Positions 23,300-33,900 of a stretch of DNA of 64,000 nucleotides are shown piece by piece. The notes below the pieces were generated by a model. That model made no database searches, had not been told where the DNA came from, and saw only the letters and a list, made by a program, of their open reading frames with translations. The DNA comes from Panax quinquefolius (lineage: Eukaryota > Streptophyta > Magnoliopsida > Apiales > Araliaceae): the NCBI GenBank assembly GCA_020205615.1, contig JAINUW010000697.1:310001-374000 (forward strand), given 5' to 3'. A program made the translations under genes and the position numbers. Position 1 is the first letter of the stretch. Every line of letters starts with the position of its first letter.

Positions 23300-23975
23300 A
23301 AAGTAGCTATCAGAGGCTGTTCTTCATTTCTGGGTTACCCAGAAATGAAGAACAGATCGTGCGTCTTACCTTGGGCTTCCACTACATACTGATCGTGTAA
23401 TATTTTTGTGATATTAAGCTTTCAATATGTAGCCAACAAGTAACTTAAGAGCTCTATTACAAAACATCAACAAAATCAATAGATACATGCCGGTCAAACG
23501 TTGTCAGAAAAATCGCTCTTGAAGGTTTCTGGGTTTTCCAGAAATCTTCATAAGCAGTCGGTCAAGCCTACTTTGACCATCGATTACTTTGATCATGTTT
23601 GTCATTTAGGTGATCTAAAGGTTTAGAAATGAAGTCTATATAACATACTATAACACGGATACAATAAAACACACAAATCACATAACAAAAACTAGATTGG
23701 GACTCATGAACAAGCTGTCAGACCCATCTGGGTAACTTCTGGGTTACCCAGAAACAGAAACTGAATGGTCAACGCCTTTTGACCGATCACTACATCCGAT
23801 CCATTACTTTTTAAGGTTCAAGAGTGTTCTGGACTTGTAGTCCGCATGTCATACTATAATATAACTACCCTTAAACATCATACCAACTTAACAGTAGCGA
23901 GATCAAGGCCGGTCAAAGTCACTGCCTGAACATGTTCTTCAGTTTTACGGGTTTCCGTAAAACCGATTTCGTCGT
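23300..23975 (-). repeat. Tandem repeat of about 205 bp, each unit with a hairpin
   Basis: Four units, each centred on an inverted repeat related to TTTCTGGGTTACCCAGAAA, at about 23335, 23536, 23742 and 23949. The last has a different sequence but the same symmetry, GTTTTACGGGTTTCCGTAAAAC. Flanking GGTCAAA and TTTGACC motifs recur in each unit. Confidence 0.7.
23317..23355. repeat. Perfect 39-bp palindrome
   Basis: 19-bp arms (CTGTTCTTCATTTCTGGGT and its exact complement) around a single T. It is the longest of the four hairpins in this repeat. Confidence 0.95.
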
Positions 23976-24482
23976 TCGATCGGCGGACTTTGTGGTGAAT
24001 AACTTTTGATATATACGTTCAATGATCATGAAACCACTTTCAGAATACTAACAACATTACATAAAACAACTTCAAACCTTTAAAACACCAAAACCATAAA
24101 CAAGCACAGATCTACGAGGACTGACATTTGACTGTCAGACAACAAAAACAAAATTTCCAGATTTTGTAAATCTTCAAATCTGAGCCTCTAGATGTTATGG
24201 ATCTAACATCTAGCAACCCAGATCATCTATTAACACCATAAACAACATATTTTGACACTAAATCATAACATCTAACATAGCATACATGATCAGATTTCTA
24301 GGGTTAGCTTTATACCTTCTATGAACAAGCTTTGATTCTTGGCTTTTGATTTGATATAGATGTTAGTGGGGCTTTCTTTTGGGACTGATTTGTCTTATAA
24401 TTTCGTGGGTTAGAGAGATGTATGGTATTGGTAGAGAGTTGGTGCTCAAATGGCCAAATAATGGACTTGTCTCTCTCTAATA

Positions 24483-24495
24483 CTATATATATAAG
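24483..24495 (-). promoter_or_regulatory. TATA box of element C LTR
   Basis: CTTATATATATAG on the minus strand, about 1.37 kb from the LTR start, followed by CT/GA-rich sequence. It gives the LTR its orientation and supports the LTR reading of element C. Confidence 0.5.
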
Positions 24496-24675
24496 CCTTA
24501 GATGCAATGTATTGGTGATATAAAATGGTTGAGATTTTTAATTTAAGTCACATGGATAATCTAGTAGGCCAACTCCATATCTTGCTAGATTTACAAGTTA
24601 CCTCAAATAATTCAAGAGGGGTATGTTTTTCATTTGGCTTTTCAATTTAATGGCATTATGGTAATCATGGCAAAC

Positions 24676-24696
24676 CCTTAGGGTTTAACCCTAAGG
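24676..24696. repeat. 21-bp palindrome
   Basis: Arms CCTTAGGGTT and AACCCTAAGG around one T, at the edge of the AATTAGGGTTT region. Confidence 0.8.
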
Positions 24697-24699
24697 TTT

Positions 24700-25450
24700 A
24701 GCACAAAAAATGTAGGATTTCTAGGATTTTGCAATTATGGAAAAAATGAAAAATCTAGTTTTCTTTAAATCGGAAAAATAGGGTTTGTTAATTAGTTAGG
24801 TTTTCTAATTACATAGACTTGGAAATTAAGTTTAAATATTTACTAATTATAATTAAGCTTGCTAATTTTAGCAATTAAGGCTACTTTTTAACAAATTAGG
24901 GTTTCTAGTTTGTCAATTAGGGTTAGAATTTATAATTAGGATTTTCTTAAAAAATAGAATTTTCCCTAATTATCATTAAGCTTAAGAATTTAGCAATTAA
25001 GATTTTAAATTTGGAAATTAGGGTTTCCCATTAACAATTAGGGTTTCCTATAATTAGGGTTTTCCTAATTAAATTAAATTCTACAATACATGTTATTATT
25101 CATATAAGACAGCTACATAACAGTCTCAAACTCATAATTGAGTTTCAAATTAGGGCTTCCAAATTTAGAAATTAGGGTTCTCAATTAATTAGGGTTCCTA
25201 ATTAATTAAGGTTTTCTATAATTAGGGTTAATATTAATAATACATGACATTCATAACCTAAAGTAATTACTTGAAAATCTTACAGTCTTATTTGACTATC
25301 AAATTAGGGTTTATTAAAATAATACTAGGGTCTTGTATGTTACAATAAAACTGTTCCATAACATACATACTTATAGCACTGAAAAATCAAAATATAATTA
25401 ATATTATATTATTATACTCATTCCTTGGTCAAAATCCAAAATTAGGGTTT
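24700..25450. repeat. Degenerate AATTAGGGTTT repeats in element C U3
   Basis: Many irregular copies of TTAGGGTTT joined by AATTA. They resemble plant telomere units by chance or origin but are not in a regular 7-bp register, so this is not an interstitial telomere array. Similar sequence occurs at 1-338. Confidence 0.6.
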
Positions 25451-25863
25451 TGATTTCATATCTGATTTATCTTACATAAATATCATTATTAATTAAGTTA
25501 GAAAAATAATTAACTTAACTAAACTGAAATAATTCCATACAATAATATAAAATAATTATTATAATAATTCTATAATCATTTCATATATTATTTAAATAAC
25601 ATATTTTCATAGAATATAATTAATAAAAACATTTCTACTATAAAGTTAATTATTATAAGAATATAATTTATAATGAGCAATAATTCTAAAGTAAAATTAT
25701 TTATAATCATTCATGTAATAAATATATTTTATATTCATCAAATCAATACATACACATTACCTTGCACGCATTCTCATCTTTAAAAAAATAAATAAATAAA
25801 TAAAAATTTATACGCAAAATTTCTGTTTTAAATATATAGAAAATATTGGGTTATTACATCAGC

Positions 25864-26111
25864 ACTGGCATTCACATAGAACTTACGGACCACATAAAGT
25901 GCACCCATTTCCACTCATTTAAGATGGTCATCATTTCTCCATCCTGCCTCAACTCAGGCCTTAAACCTCTTTCAGGCACCAAACTTTTATTGGCGATTGT
26001 TTGATTGTACTTCGCCCATGCCTCTTCGGTGATGAACTTAGCACGGTCCCATGTTGGTGTTGGTGCCGCTTGAGATGAACTAGTACTAGTTCTTTGGCGC
26101 TTAGAAGCCAT
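25864..26111 (-). pseudogene. Putative plant transposon protein, N-terminal piece (1 of 3)
   Basis: Start codon at 26109-26111: MASKRQRTSTSSSQAAP, then DRAKFITEEAWAKYNQTI, LVPERGLRPEL and W-x-x-F...VRKFYVNASA, the last after a one-base frameshift. A Ser-rich head, an ERG motif and a FYxN motif are the N-terminal hallmarks of the putative plant transposon protein family. The element C insertion cuts it two codons after the FYVN motif. Joined with the pieces at 14378-13897 and 12783-12428 it spans about 1.09 kb, a normal size for the family. Confidence 0.75.
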
Positions 26112-27474
26112 GTCAGAAATTTCAGTCAATACTAAACTTACAAGCCAAAATTGAACCAACGCCAAGCCAAATCAAACTGAATTGCCCAAACTGAATTCCA
26201 ATGCTAAACTAGAAATTTCCCAGTTGAACTGAATTTACCCAAGCAAAATCAAACCAAAACTAAATCAAAATTTTCTTGCAAAGCTGAACACCCACCCAAA
26301 ACTGAACCAAAATTGAATACCAAACAAAAATTGAACACCAACCTAGAGTTCTCTTGGCCAAATCTGAATCAAAACCAAGCCCAAGCCCAATTTTAACTTT
26401 AGCAAATTATCGAACACTTGGTGTGCACAGTCTTAACCCTACTTTGACAACCCTTAGTTTAGTTATCTCTAACCCAAAAATTTCTCAAAGGCTACTCATT
26501 ACAACCCAAATAGTAATATAGAACAAGTAAGAAGAAATTCCAAACAAACCCAAGGGCAAAACTTAATTACAGTTGAAAACCCCAGCTTTGAAAGCGAACC
26601 CAATTACCTGGAAGAACAGTTGCAACTCTAGCTTTAAAGCAATCTCTGTGAGTAAGCCTTGTAGTTGGAAATGATCGGAGGCTTAAATTGGCTTAGTATA
26701 AGTTTGGGTCAATGGTTTGGTGATTTGGGGAGCTTAGGGGCGAGTTGGGGCTGATAGCAGCAGAGATGGAATGTGTTGTGCATTGCCTGCCGAGTAAAAG
26801 CCAAATTAATCAACAAATTCTCGCTACTGGCGCTGCGGTGCCAGTATTCCTTTGTTATTCGACGCTGCAGCGCTGATTATTAAAACCAGGATTTGAACGA
26901 GGCACTGTGGCGCTAGTTGAAGAGCAAACACAAGCGCTGCAACATGTTTCTCCAGTAGGCTGGGGTGAATAGTGGTGCTACGACTCCAATTGCTAAGCTT
27001 TGAGAGGCGCTACAGCGCTGGCCTTACATCAGGAAAATTGTTTTAGTGTTTTCTTGCACCAGCAAAAACCATCCTATCAGCACACATAGCGAAAATTCTA
27101 CAATTTTTTTATATGAACTAAAAACTTACTATAACAAAACTAAAAACTACAAAATTAGATAAATGCATAACAACTTGAAATATCAACTAAAGATTACCTA
27201 ACATCAAAAATGAAGGGTTATCAAGAATTTTTAACAGTGAACCTCAAGGATACCATAACGTCAATAAACGAAAATCACAGACTAACATACTGATAAACTA
27301 CTAATAATATAATGATATACTACTATACTACTTAACTTGTTATATTAAAGAAGATATGATACTAGAATGATATATACATCCAACGCAAAATGTTAAGCTA
27401 AAAAGGATACTAATATGGGGTTGCCTCCCTATATAGTGCTTGATTTACAGTCTTCGGCTTGATTATCCCCCGAC
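26112..27474 (-). other. Non-coding spacer downstream of Athila-like integrase
   Basis: 26145-26400 is A/C-rich low-complexity sequence of CAAAACTGAA-like units. 26826-27020 holds about five copies of a GC-rich GGCGCTGCRGCGC-like motif. The rest is AT-rich with no ORF. In minus orientation it separates pol from the downstream ORF, as in Athila-group elements. Confidence 0.5.
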
Positions 27475-28003
27475 TCATTTTGGGTCCCCAAGGGTAATGG
27501 ACGTCTTTTGACGGACGATGTCGCTACCCCAATAGTGCTTGAGTCTCTGACCATTCACTTTGAAGGTCCTATTCGAATTTGGCGCTTCAACCTCAATAGC
27601 ACCTTACGGGAAAACCTTGACAAATTTAAAAGGCCCCGACCATCGTGATTTTAGCTTACCCGGAAATAGTTTTAACCTAGAGTTGAACAACAGCACCGCT
27701 TGTCCTTCTTCGAATTCCCGATCTACAATTTTCTAATCATGCCATTGTTTCATCTTTTCTTTATAGAGTTTGGCATTTTCATAAGAATGGAGTCGGAACA
27801 CGTCCATCTCATTCATTTGGAGCAGTCTTTTATCACTAGTTGCTCGTAAGTTAGAGTTGAGAATTTTAATGGCCCAATAAGCATTATGCTTAAGCTCTAC
27901 CGGTAGGTGGCAAGCATTTCCATAGACTAAGCTGTACGGTGACATTCCGATTGGCATTTTGTTAGTTGTTCGGTATGCCCATAATGCATCATCCAATCTA
28001 GTT
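27475..28003 (-). pseudogene. Athila-type integrase C-terminus
   Basis: The minus-strand frame reads [50 protein letters not shown], then after a stop [20 protein letters not shown] and SRWSGPFKF, then after another stop RLKHYWGSDIV, ending at TGA 27475-27477. The ALWAYRT, [14 protein letters not shown] and [10 protein letters not shown] blocks are characteristic of the Athila clade of Ty3/gypsy. The upstream pol is missing beyond about 28003. It is older and unrelated to the chromoviruses here. Confidence 0.88.
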
Positions 28004-28147
28004 GACTATGAAAGTAGTATGCACACAATCCAATCATGTTTGATGATAAAGCATATACTTTATAACAATTTTATTCATTTATTAATAAAAAGTATTAATT
28101 TATTAAAGGCTTTTAATTATCTACATGATGCTATTTTATAATATGTG
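28004..28147. other. AT-rich remnant between Athila fragment and H
   Basis: Sequence homologous to neither side that I can see. Before H inserted it was continuous with 59603-59711. No coding content. Confidence 0.4.
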
Positions 28148-28152
28148 ATAAA

Positions 28153-29114
28153 TGTGACGCCTCCAAAATAGGTATACATCACCTATTCCGAGTCGCCAAA
28201 TACATGGTACAGAAACAAATACAACTTCAGTAATACAATTGTTGTGCAAAATACGACAACACATATACTATGAGTTTGAATACAAATATTGTCTAATAGA
28301 TAGTATACAAACTCAAAAAGAGTCCTCACTACAATTATTGATACACTATTTTACAAAATAGTGAGGACTACTAAAACAACTATCCTGAACCATCACTCCA
28401 TACCCCGACTAGTTCCTGTTATGTTCTCACCTCCTGAGAAGAAAAATTGAACAAAAAGGAAAAGGGTGAGCTCAACTAGCCCAGTAAAGAATATTATAAC
28501 TAAGATAATATACAACAAATTATCATTAGTCTTCAACAGGAAAAAATCTGATAGAACATAATAGACAACAAGTTTTAGATCAACAACTGCAGCGGAAACA
28601 CCAATCCATTAGAAGAGTCAAGTAGAGAATGAATTCTACTATCTTTTGAGATTTAAAAGTCTATCATCAATATTTTATCCCTGTAACAACAATCAATATA
28701 CATCTTGAATCAAATATTCATCTTTGCATTATAGGCCAAAGATATTCATTTGTATCACCAGTTGGTCATGTTCATCTCAACACTTGTTCATCTTTGCACT
28801 ACGGGCCAAAGATATTCATCAGTTAATCATTCATCTTTGCACTACAGGCCAAAGATATTCAGTAATATCATCATTTAGGACTGAGGATGATGAAAAATAT
28901 TTTAAAAAAACGAATCCAGTGAGACAAAAGGACAAATATTAGGGATTCAAATTACAGTTTATCCAATTTCAATAATACTCCATAATAACCAATTGTGAAA
29001 CCGAATTCAAAAATACAGATCAAAACATAGATATAATCAAAGATAGTAACCATAATAGACATCTTGGACAAAAAGGAGAAAATTTTATTTTTCGATAAAT
29101 AGTGTCGTATTCGT
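28153..29114 (-). mobile_element. H 3' LTR, distal part
   Basis: Starts TGTGACGCCTCC on plus (the LTR 3' end on minus) and closely follows 57105-58065. The minisatellite with GCACTACAGGCCAAAGATA is at 28705-28865. It is interrupted after TTCGT by F. Confidence 0.9.
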
Positions 29115-29140
29115 TGTGACGCCCCCAAAATAGGTATACA

Positions 29141-30155
29141 GCTCAATCCCTTTGTGGCTAACTAGAAATCCTAGCAACTTGCCTTACTTGATGCCAAAGG
29201 CGCACTTAGCTGGATTCAACTTCAAGTTGTATTTACGCAACCAGTTGAACAAGTTTCTGTGATGGTCTAGATGGTCATCCTCCTTCCGGGACTTGACAAT
29301 GATGTCATCCACGTAGATCTCAATCTCTTTATGCATTAAGTCATGGAAAAGAGCCAATATAGCTCGTTGATAGGTAGCTCCGGCAATGATGAGGCCGAAT
29401 GACAACCGTCTATAGCAAAAAGTTCCCCAAGGAGTGATGAAAGCAGTCTTTTCACGATCTTCCTCGACAACCATGATCTAATGGTACCCCGCAAAGCAAT
29501 CAACAAAGGAGTACATGTCGTATTGAGCAGTATTGTCAATGAGAATGTGGATAAATGGCACGGGAAAGCTATCTTTTAAGCAAGCTTTGTTCAAGTCCCG
29601 GTAATCCACGCAAACTCGCACCTTCCCTCCGGAGTTTGAAGCCTTTGGTACAATGTTGGATATCCACTCAGGATACGTAGACACCATAATGATGCCAGCT
29701 TGAAATTGTTTCACAATTTCTTCTTTCACCTTTAAACTCCACTCGGGTTTCAATCGCTTGAGCTTTTGCTTGACTGGCTTAAATCCCTCCTTAATGGGAA
29801 GGCGATGAAGGACAATGTTAGTGGACAAACCCACCATGTCTTCATGAGACCATGCAAACACATCCTGGAATTGGGTTAATAGTGTAGCCATGTCATTCCG
29901 TTGGTTTGGGGTAAGGTCTGAACCAATTTGGATTAACTTAGGGCTTTCTAAGGTTCCGAGATTGAAAGAAGTGGTTTGATCAAGGTTAGGTTTGGGTTTG
30001 TCTTTGACCCATTCTTGAATTTCTGGAGGCACCTCAATGTCATCCTGAAGATCCATCAAGGCTGAATTCATCTCTATATCAAAGGTACAATCCTTGTGCA
30101 GGAGAGGCATCGTATCCGCAAATACAGGCACATCTAAATTCGAGTCCTGAAACAA
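29141..30155 (-). pseudogene. Tat/Ogre reverse transcriptase, truncated
   Basis: The 30155-29478 frame holds the pre-RT linker, DLTPNQRNDMATLLTQFQDV, WSHEDMVGL, KPVKQKLKRLKPEW and fingers/palm VCVDYRDLNKACLKDSFPVP. A stop and a frame change at about 29470-29480 precede TAFITPWGTFCYRRLSFGLI and YVDDIIVKS (catalytic Asp pair at about 29305-29330). It ends after the KGIE block at 29141. The first catalytic Asp segment reads FVDCFAGYH, and the D is kept. The thumb, RNase H and integrase are lost with the truncation. Confidence 0.88.
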
Positions 30156-30295
30156 AATATGCTTTCACTTAGTATATATGAAATCGTTGATCATACTGTG
30201 TTAGCATATCTTCGCAAAATAAAGCGCTATAATATCGCATGTAAAAGTAAGTAGTTATTGTATCTACAGGCGAAAAGAATTTACGCCCGCTTTAC
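30147..30295 (-). other. Candidate intron between protease and RT regions of E
   Basis: On the minus strand a donor-like CAGGG|GTAAAG and an acceptor TTTTGTTTCAG|GACTCG bound an AT-rich 149-bp stretch with stops in all frames. Ogre elements are known to carry a spliced intron between protease and RT domains. With this donor, codon phase does not match on the two sides, so either a frameshift occurred or another donor is used. Confidence 0.4.
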
Positions 30296-30651
30296 CCCTG
30301 TCGACCAAAGCGAGGAATCTTTGTTCCAATTGGTAAGGGTAAAGTCGGGTGGACCGCAGATGATGGAGGATTGTCATCATCCTCCTTGTCCCGAATGATG
30401 TCCATTACGTCAGGGCAATCATCATCTAGGGTGTATCTGTTGGTATGTTCATCATGGACGATGATGCGCATGCCCGACATTATTTGGACTACATTTTCCT
30501 TGATTCTCCGCTCTTCTTCTTCGATTGCGGGATTTGGAATAACGATTTCCTTTTCCTCCACCGGTTTTGGCTTAGGAAATAACATGGCCATGACATTGGC
30601 GAGCACCTTTACTGGAGGTTGTGCGGACTCAAAATTTGAAGACGAAGCCAA
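30296..30651 (-). pseudogene. Linker ORF upstream of RT in element E
   Basis: About 118 codons, starting MASSSNFESAQPPVKVLANV and ending at the candidate intron. It is rich in Glu/Asp (EIVIPNPAIEEEERR, DIIRDKEDDD) with no catalytic motif. It probably belongs to the Gag-Pol polyprotein between protease/G-patch and RT. A stop separates it from the protease frame. Confidence 0.6.
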
Positions 30652-30678
30652 ACGCCATATGGTTGAAGCTGAAGGAAT

Positions 30679-32040
30679 CTATTGATGCTTATGAGGATTC
30701 CTGTGACTAGAGCTGGCAGAATAGCCTAGTCCAGCTGTTCCAAATTGCTTGGTTAATCGAATGGGGTACTGGATACCCTGGCCATCTCTACCCAACCCTT
30801 GTCCTGGATTATGACCCAACGACATCATTTCTCGAGTGGCTGACATCACCTCATCAGAAATGTGGGGTTCGAGCAGTGGTGCTCCAATAGCATGGTATTG
30901 GGTGTTGCTTATTTCTAAAGCATGAAAACTGACTGGTTCTATGTCTGCATTGGCATTGATGAACGGTATATCCCCATGCTGAGGAATCTCTGGTCCAACG
31001 TTGACCGTGACCAGGCTATTACTGATAATGTACTTCAGTTGTTGGTGAAGGGTGGAGGGGACTGCCCCTGCCATGATCCATGGTCGTCCCAAGAGCAGGT
31101 TGTATCCTGAATCTATCTTGAGCACATGGAAGGATACGCAGAATGTATGAGGCCTAATTTCGATTGGCAGCTCAATTACTTCAACCGAGTTATGGCGGGC
31201 TCCATCAAAAGATTTGATGATAGTATGGCTACTCCGAATTCGATTGAGATTGATATTCATCTTCACCAAGGTGGCATATGGGCAGATATTCAGAGAGGAG
31301 CCTCCATCTATTAATAGTCCAGCCACCATATATCTGGAAGACAAGACCGCAATGTGCAAAGGTTTGCAATGACCAGTCCCTTCGGGCGGTATGTCATCAT
31401 CAGTGAAGGATATCACATTGTTGTTGAAAATTTGATCAACCATGTGTTGAAACTTTTCCGTATCCACTGATGTCGGAAGATAGGCTTCTTCTAGAACCTT
31501 TAACAAGACCTTCCGGTGATTCTCGGAAGTTAGGACCAAGTCCAAAATTGATATTTGTAGTGGAGCTTCCTTCAACCTTAAAACCACCGAGTCTTCGTTA
31601 TGACCCACAGCGCGGAGGAATTTTTCAATCTTCTCCATGGGTATTTTCCCCTTTGATTTGGTGGTGGGGTTCATCACCCGATGGGGAAGGTACAGTGGAT
31701 TTTCCTTCGACACTACAGCAGTGGTATGTGAGGTGGATCCTTCACCTTCTCCATAATTCCACGGAACCTTGCGCAAGCTAACAATAGGATATTGTGCTCT
31801 GCATGGCAAGTTGATTGGCTCTGGGAATGACCACTTTCAAAGGATTACTTCCTCCTTTGGTGAATTATCGGTGTTGTGAGAAAAGATTAATCTCTTCACC
31901 TTCGAGAGCTATAATCGCTACCACACTTTTCCACTTAGTAGGGCTGCATTCTCACTTGCTCGTCGTAACACGGTGTCGTTATCCGCCAATCGCAAAGACA
32001 CCACCTGTCGATTAGATTTTGAATAAGGTGGCGGAGTGCC
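30679..32040 (-). pseudogene. Tat/Ogre protease with G-patch-like tail
   Basis: The 31809-30679 frame (376 codons) contains KEAPLQISILDLVLTSENHR, then retropepsin: VAGLLIDGGSSLNICPYATL with the catalytic Asp-Gly-Gly, FHVLKIDSGYNLLLGRPWIM toward its end. Near the C-terminus MMSLGHNPGQGLGRDGQGI followed by FGTAGLGY has the Gly pattern of a G-patch. Upstream 31810-32040 continues with stops. The protease would process Gag-Pol. Confidence 0.85.
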
Positions 32041-33900
32041 CAACATTCTTTTGTGCTGTGATCGCGAGACTAGGAGTGGTATTGACATACTCCATCAGAG
32101 TTGTACCATCCCGAACGGGGGTTGATTGGAGGTAGAAGGAGGGCGATCCTTCCTTCATTGATTAACATATGAAGGATTTCCTCCGTGGGTTAGCCCAAAT
32201 AGGTGAATTCCGTTTGTTGGCGAAATCCGACGGGCTTTGGCATTTGCTCTCTTCGTCACTTTGTCTTCCAAACATTTCATTTTACGAAAAAGGCGAGGAA
32301 TATTCATGACGATTGGTAGGAGACTGGCATGCTCCTAGCTGATTAATTGCCGAGTCACTTGATGCTGATAAGTCACCAATTCCGCCAATTGCTCAATTTG
32401 TTTGCCAAGAGCTTTGATCTTTCATTCCATTGTGAACTGGAACTTAGCATAATCCCATTTTTCATCACCGTCTTTGATGGTCTGGGGGGAGTCACAGCTG
32501 AAGTTGGAACTCTGTCCACTGCTCCAATTAATCATGTTGACCTCTTCTTCTTTGTGTTGAGGAAGAGGGTTGTCTTGTACGTGAGGCTGATCGGGTTTGG
32601 CGACTACGATCTCTCCATTATATATTAGGTCCTGGATCTTGTGTTTCAAGGCCCAACAATCCTAAGTATCATGTCCAGGTGTCCCGGCATGATAAGCACA
32701 TTTTCTAGCCGCATTGAAACCCCATCCATTAGGGCTGGCTGGTGGAAGAAGATGCGTAATTTTCTTCTGTGTTATCAGAAGATTAAGAATGTTCTCGAGG
32801 GTATCCCCTAAGGGTGTAAACACTCGATGGCGTTTGATTTCTCCACCTTTTGGTATTAGAGGGTTTGTAGACTGTGTTGGAAAGGGAGTGTTGTTTCTCC
32901 TTTGAGTGGGCATACTTTGATTGCCTTTTTGTCCCTGTTGTATCAAGGAAACATCTTCCTCTTTCTTTTTATGGAACCTCTGAGGGTTGTTCGCATAATT
33001 TCCAGATTGGATGTGATCAGCAACAGCTTTGAGTGTGGCTAGGTCTTGAATCTTTCTTGACTTCAACCCTATTTCAACCATCTCCCCGTGTTTAACCATT
33101 TCAGAAAACGGTTTACCGATGCCGGCTAAAACTCTCTCATAGATGGGAGCTTCTTGTATGTCTATGAATGTCATGACCATTTACGATTATGTCATGGCGG
33201 GACTATCTTAAGTGACCAGCGTCTCCACCTTTGGGCATACTCTCCGAAAGACTCATTAGATCATTTTTTGATCTTGGTAATTTGATACCGTCGGGAGCCA
33301 TCTCGAGTTTGAAAAGCGTATTGAGTGAGGAAGGCATGTGCTAGCTCTTTCCATTTGTGAATTTTGGAGTTGTCTAATCTTGTGTACCACTTAAGCAGGC
33401 TTCTCCAGTTAGACTCTTTTGGAACAATTGCATTACGAGTTTTCATCCTCTGCATAGGATCCCAGTTGTCCAATAAAGACTTTTAAATGTGTTTAAGGAT
33501 CCCCTAACCCGTCATATTTTTCAAAGTCAGGAGTTTTAAATTTTTCTGGATAGTGAACACCGGGGAAAATACATAGATCAGCATATGAAACACTCCCGTG
33601 TGTTCCAATTCCTTTAATAGCGCGAAGGGTCTCCTCCATTTGGAGGACTTGCTTTTTGAAGTCACCATTGTCTGGATCTCCAGTGGAATGGGCAGCATCA
33701 TGAGTTTTGTTGATCGTATCCAACTGTGGCTCTGGTATGGCAATGACCGGAATTCCTCCTTGTGTGGAGGGCTCAGTATGTACGGGTATTTTCTGACCCT
33801 GTGTAGACTGGTGTAATTCTTTTAATAGAATAGCCAAATCTGTAATCTGTTTGCTTAATCTGTCGAACTCTTTGCGAGAAACTGGGTGTATAATGATATG
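32041..33900 (-). pseudogene. gag: Tat/Ogre gag, frameshifted
   Basis: Pieces in order: a helical leader KEFDRLSKQITDLAILLKEL (about 33830-33880), HYPEKFKTPDFEKYDGLGDP (about 33493-33560), SNWRSLLKWYTRLDNSKIHK and ELAHAFLTQYAF (33261-33473), EAPIYERVLAGIGKPFSEMV and ADHIQSGNYA (32662-33180), CAYHAGTPGHDT-x-x-CWALKHKIQDLI (about 32600-32680). The last is the CCHC-like finger typical of Tat gag. At least three frame breaks are present. Confidence 0.82.

Larger units (their letters stand above)
14379..25858 (-). mobile_element. Element C: giant solo LTR (about 5.3 kb without nested B)
   Basis: On the minus strand it begins TGTAATAACCCAATATTT at 25858 and ends with GGGGGCGTTACC at 14379. The terminal CA has decayed to CC. 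A 5-bp TSD TCAGC flanks it (14374-14378 and 25859-25863). Removing nested element B leaves about 5.27 kb with no gag, pol or second LTR, but with a TATA box and tandem repeats, which fits a solo LTR from a large retrotransposon such as Ogre/Tat. The family is inferred from size only. Confidence 0.72.

Noticed and set aside
24700..25450. Interstitial telomere array (TTTAGGG-like motifs)
   Set aside because: TTAGGGTTT motifs are separated by irregular AATTA-type sequence and not in a 7-bp register.
28004..28147. Upstream continuation of Athila integrase
   Set aside because: The frame loses similarity just upstream of the [11 protein letters not shown] block; remaining sequence is AT-rich with stops in all frames.
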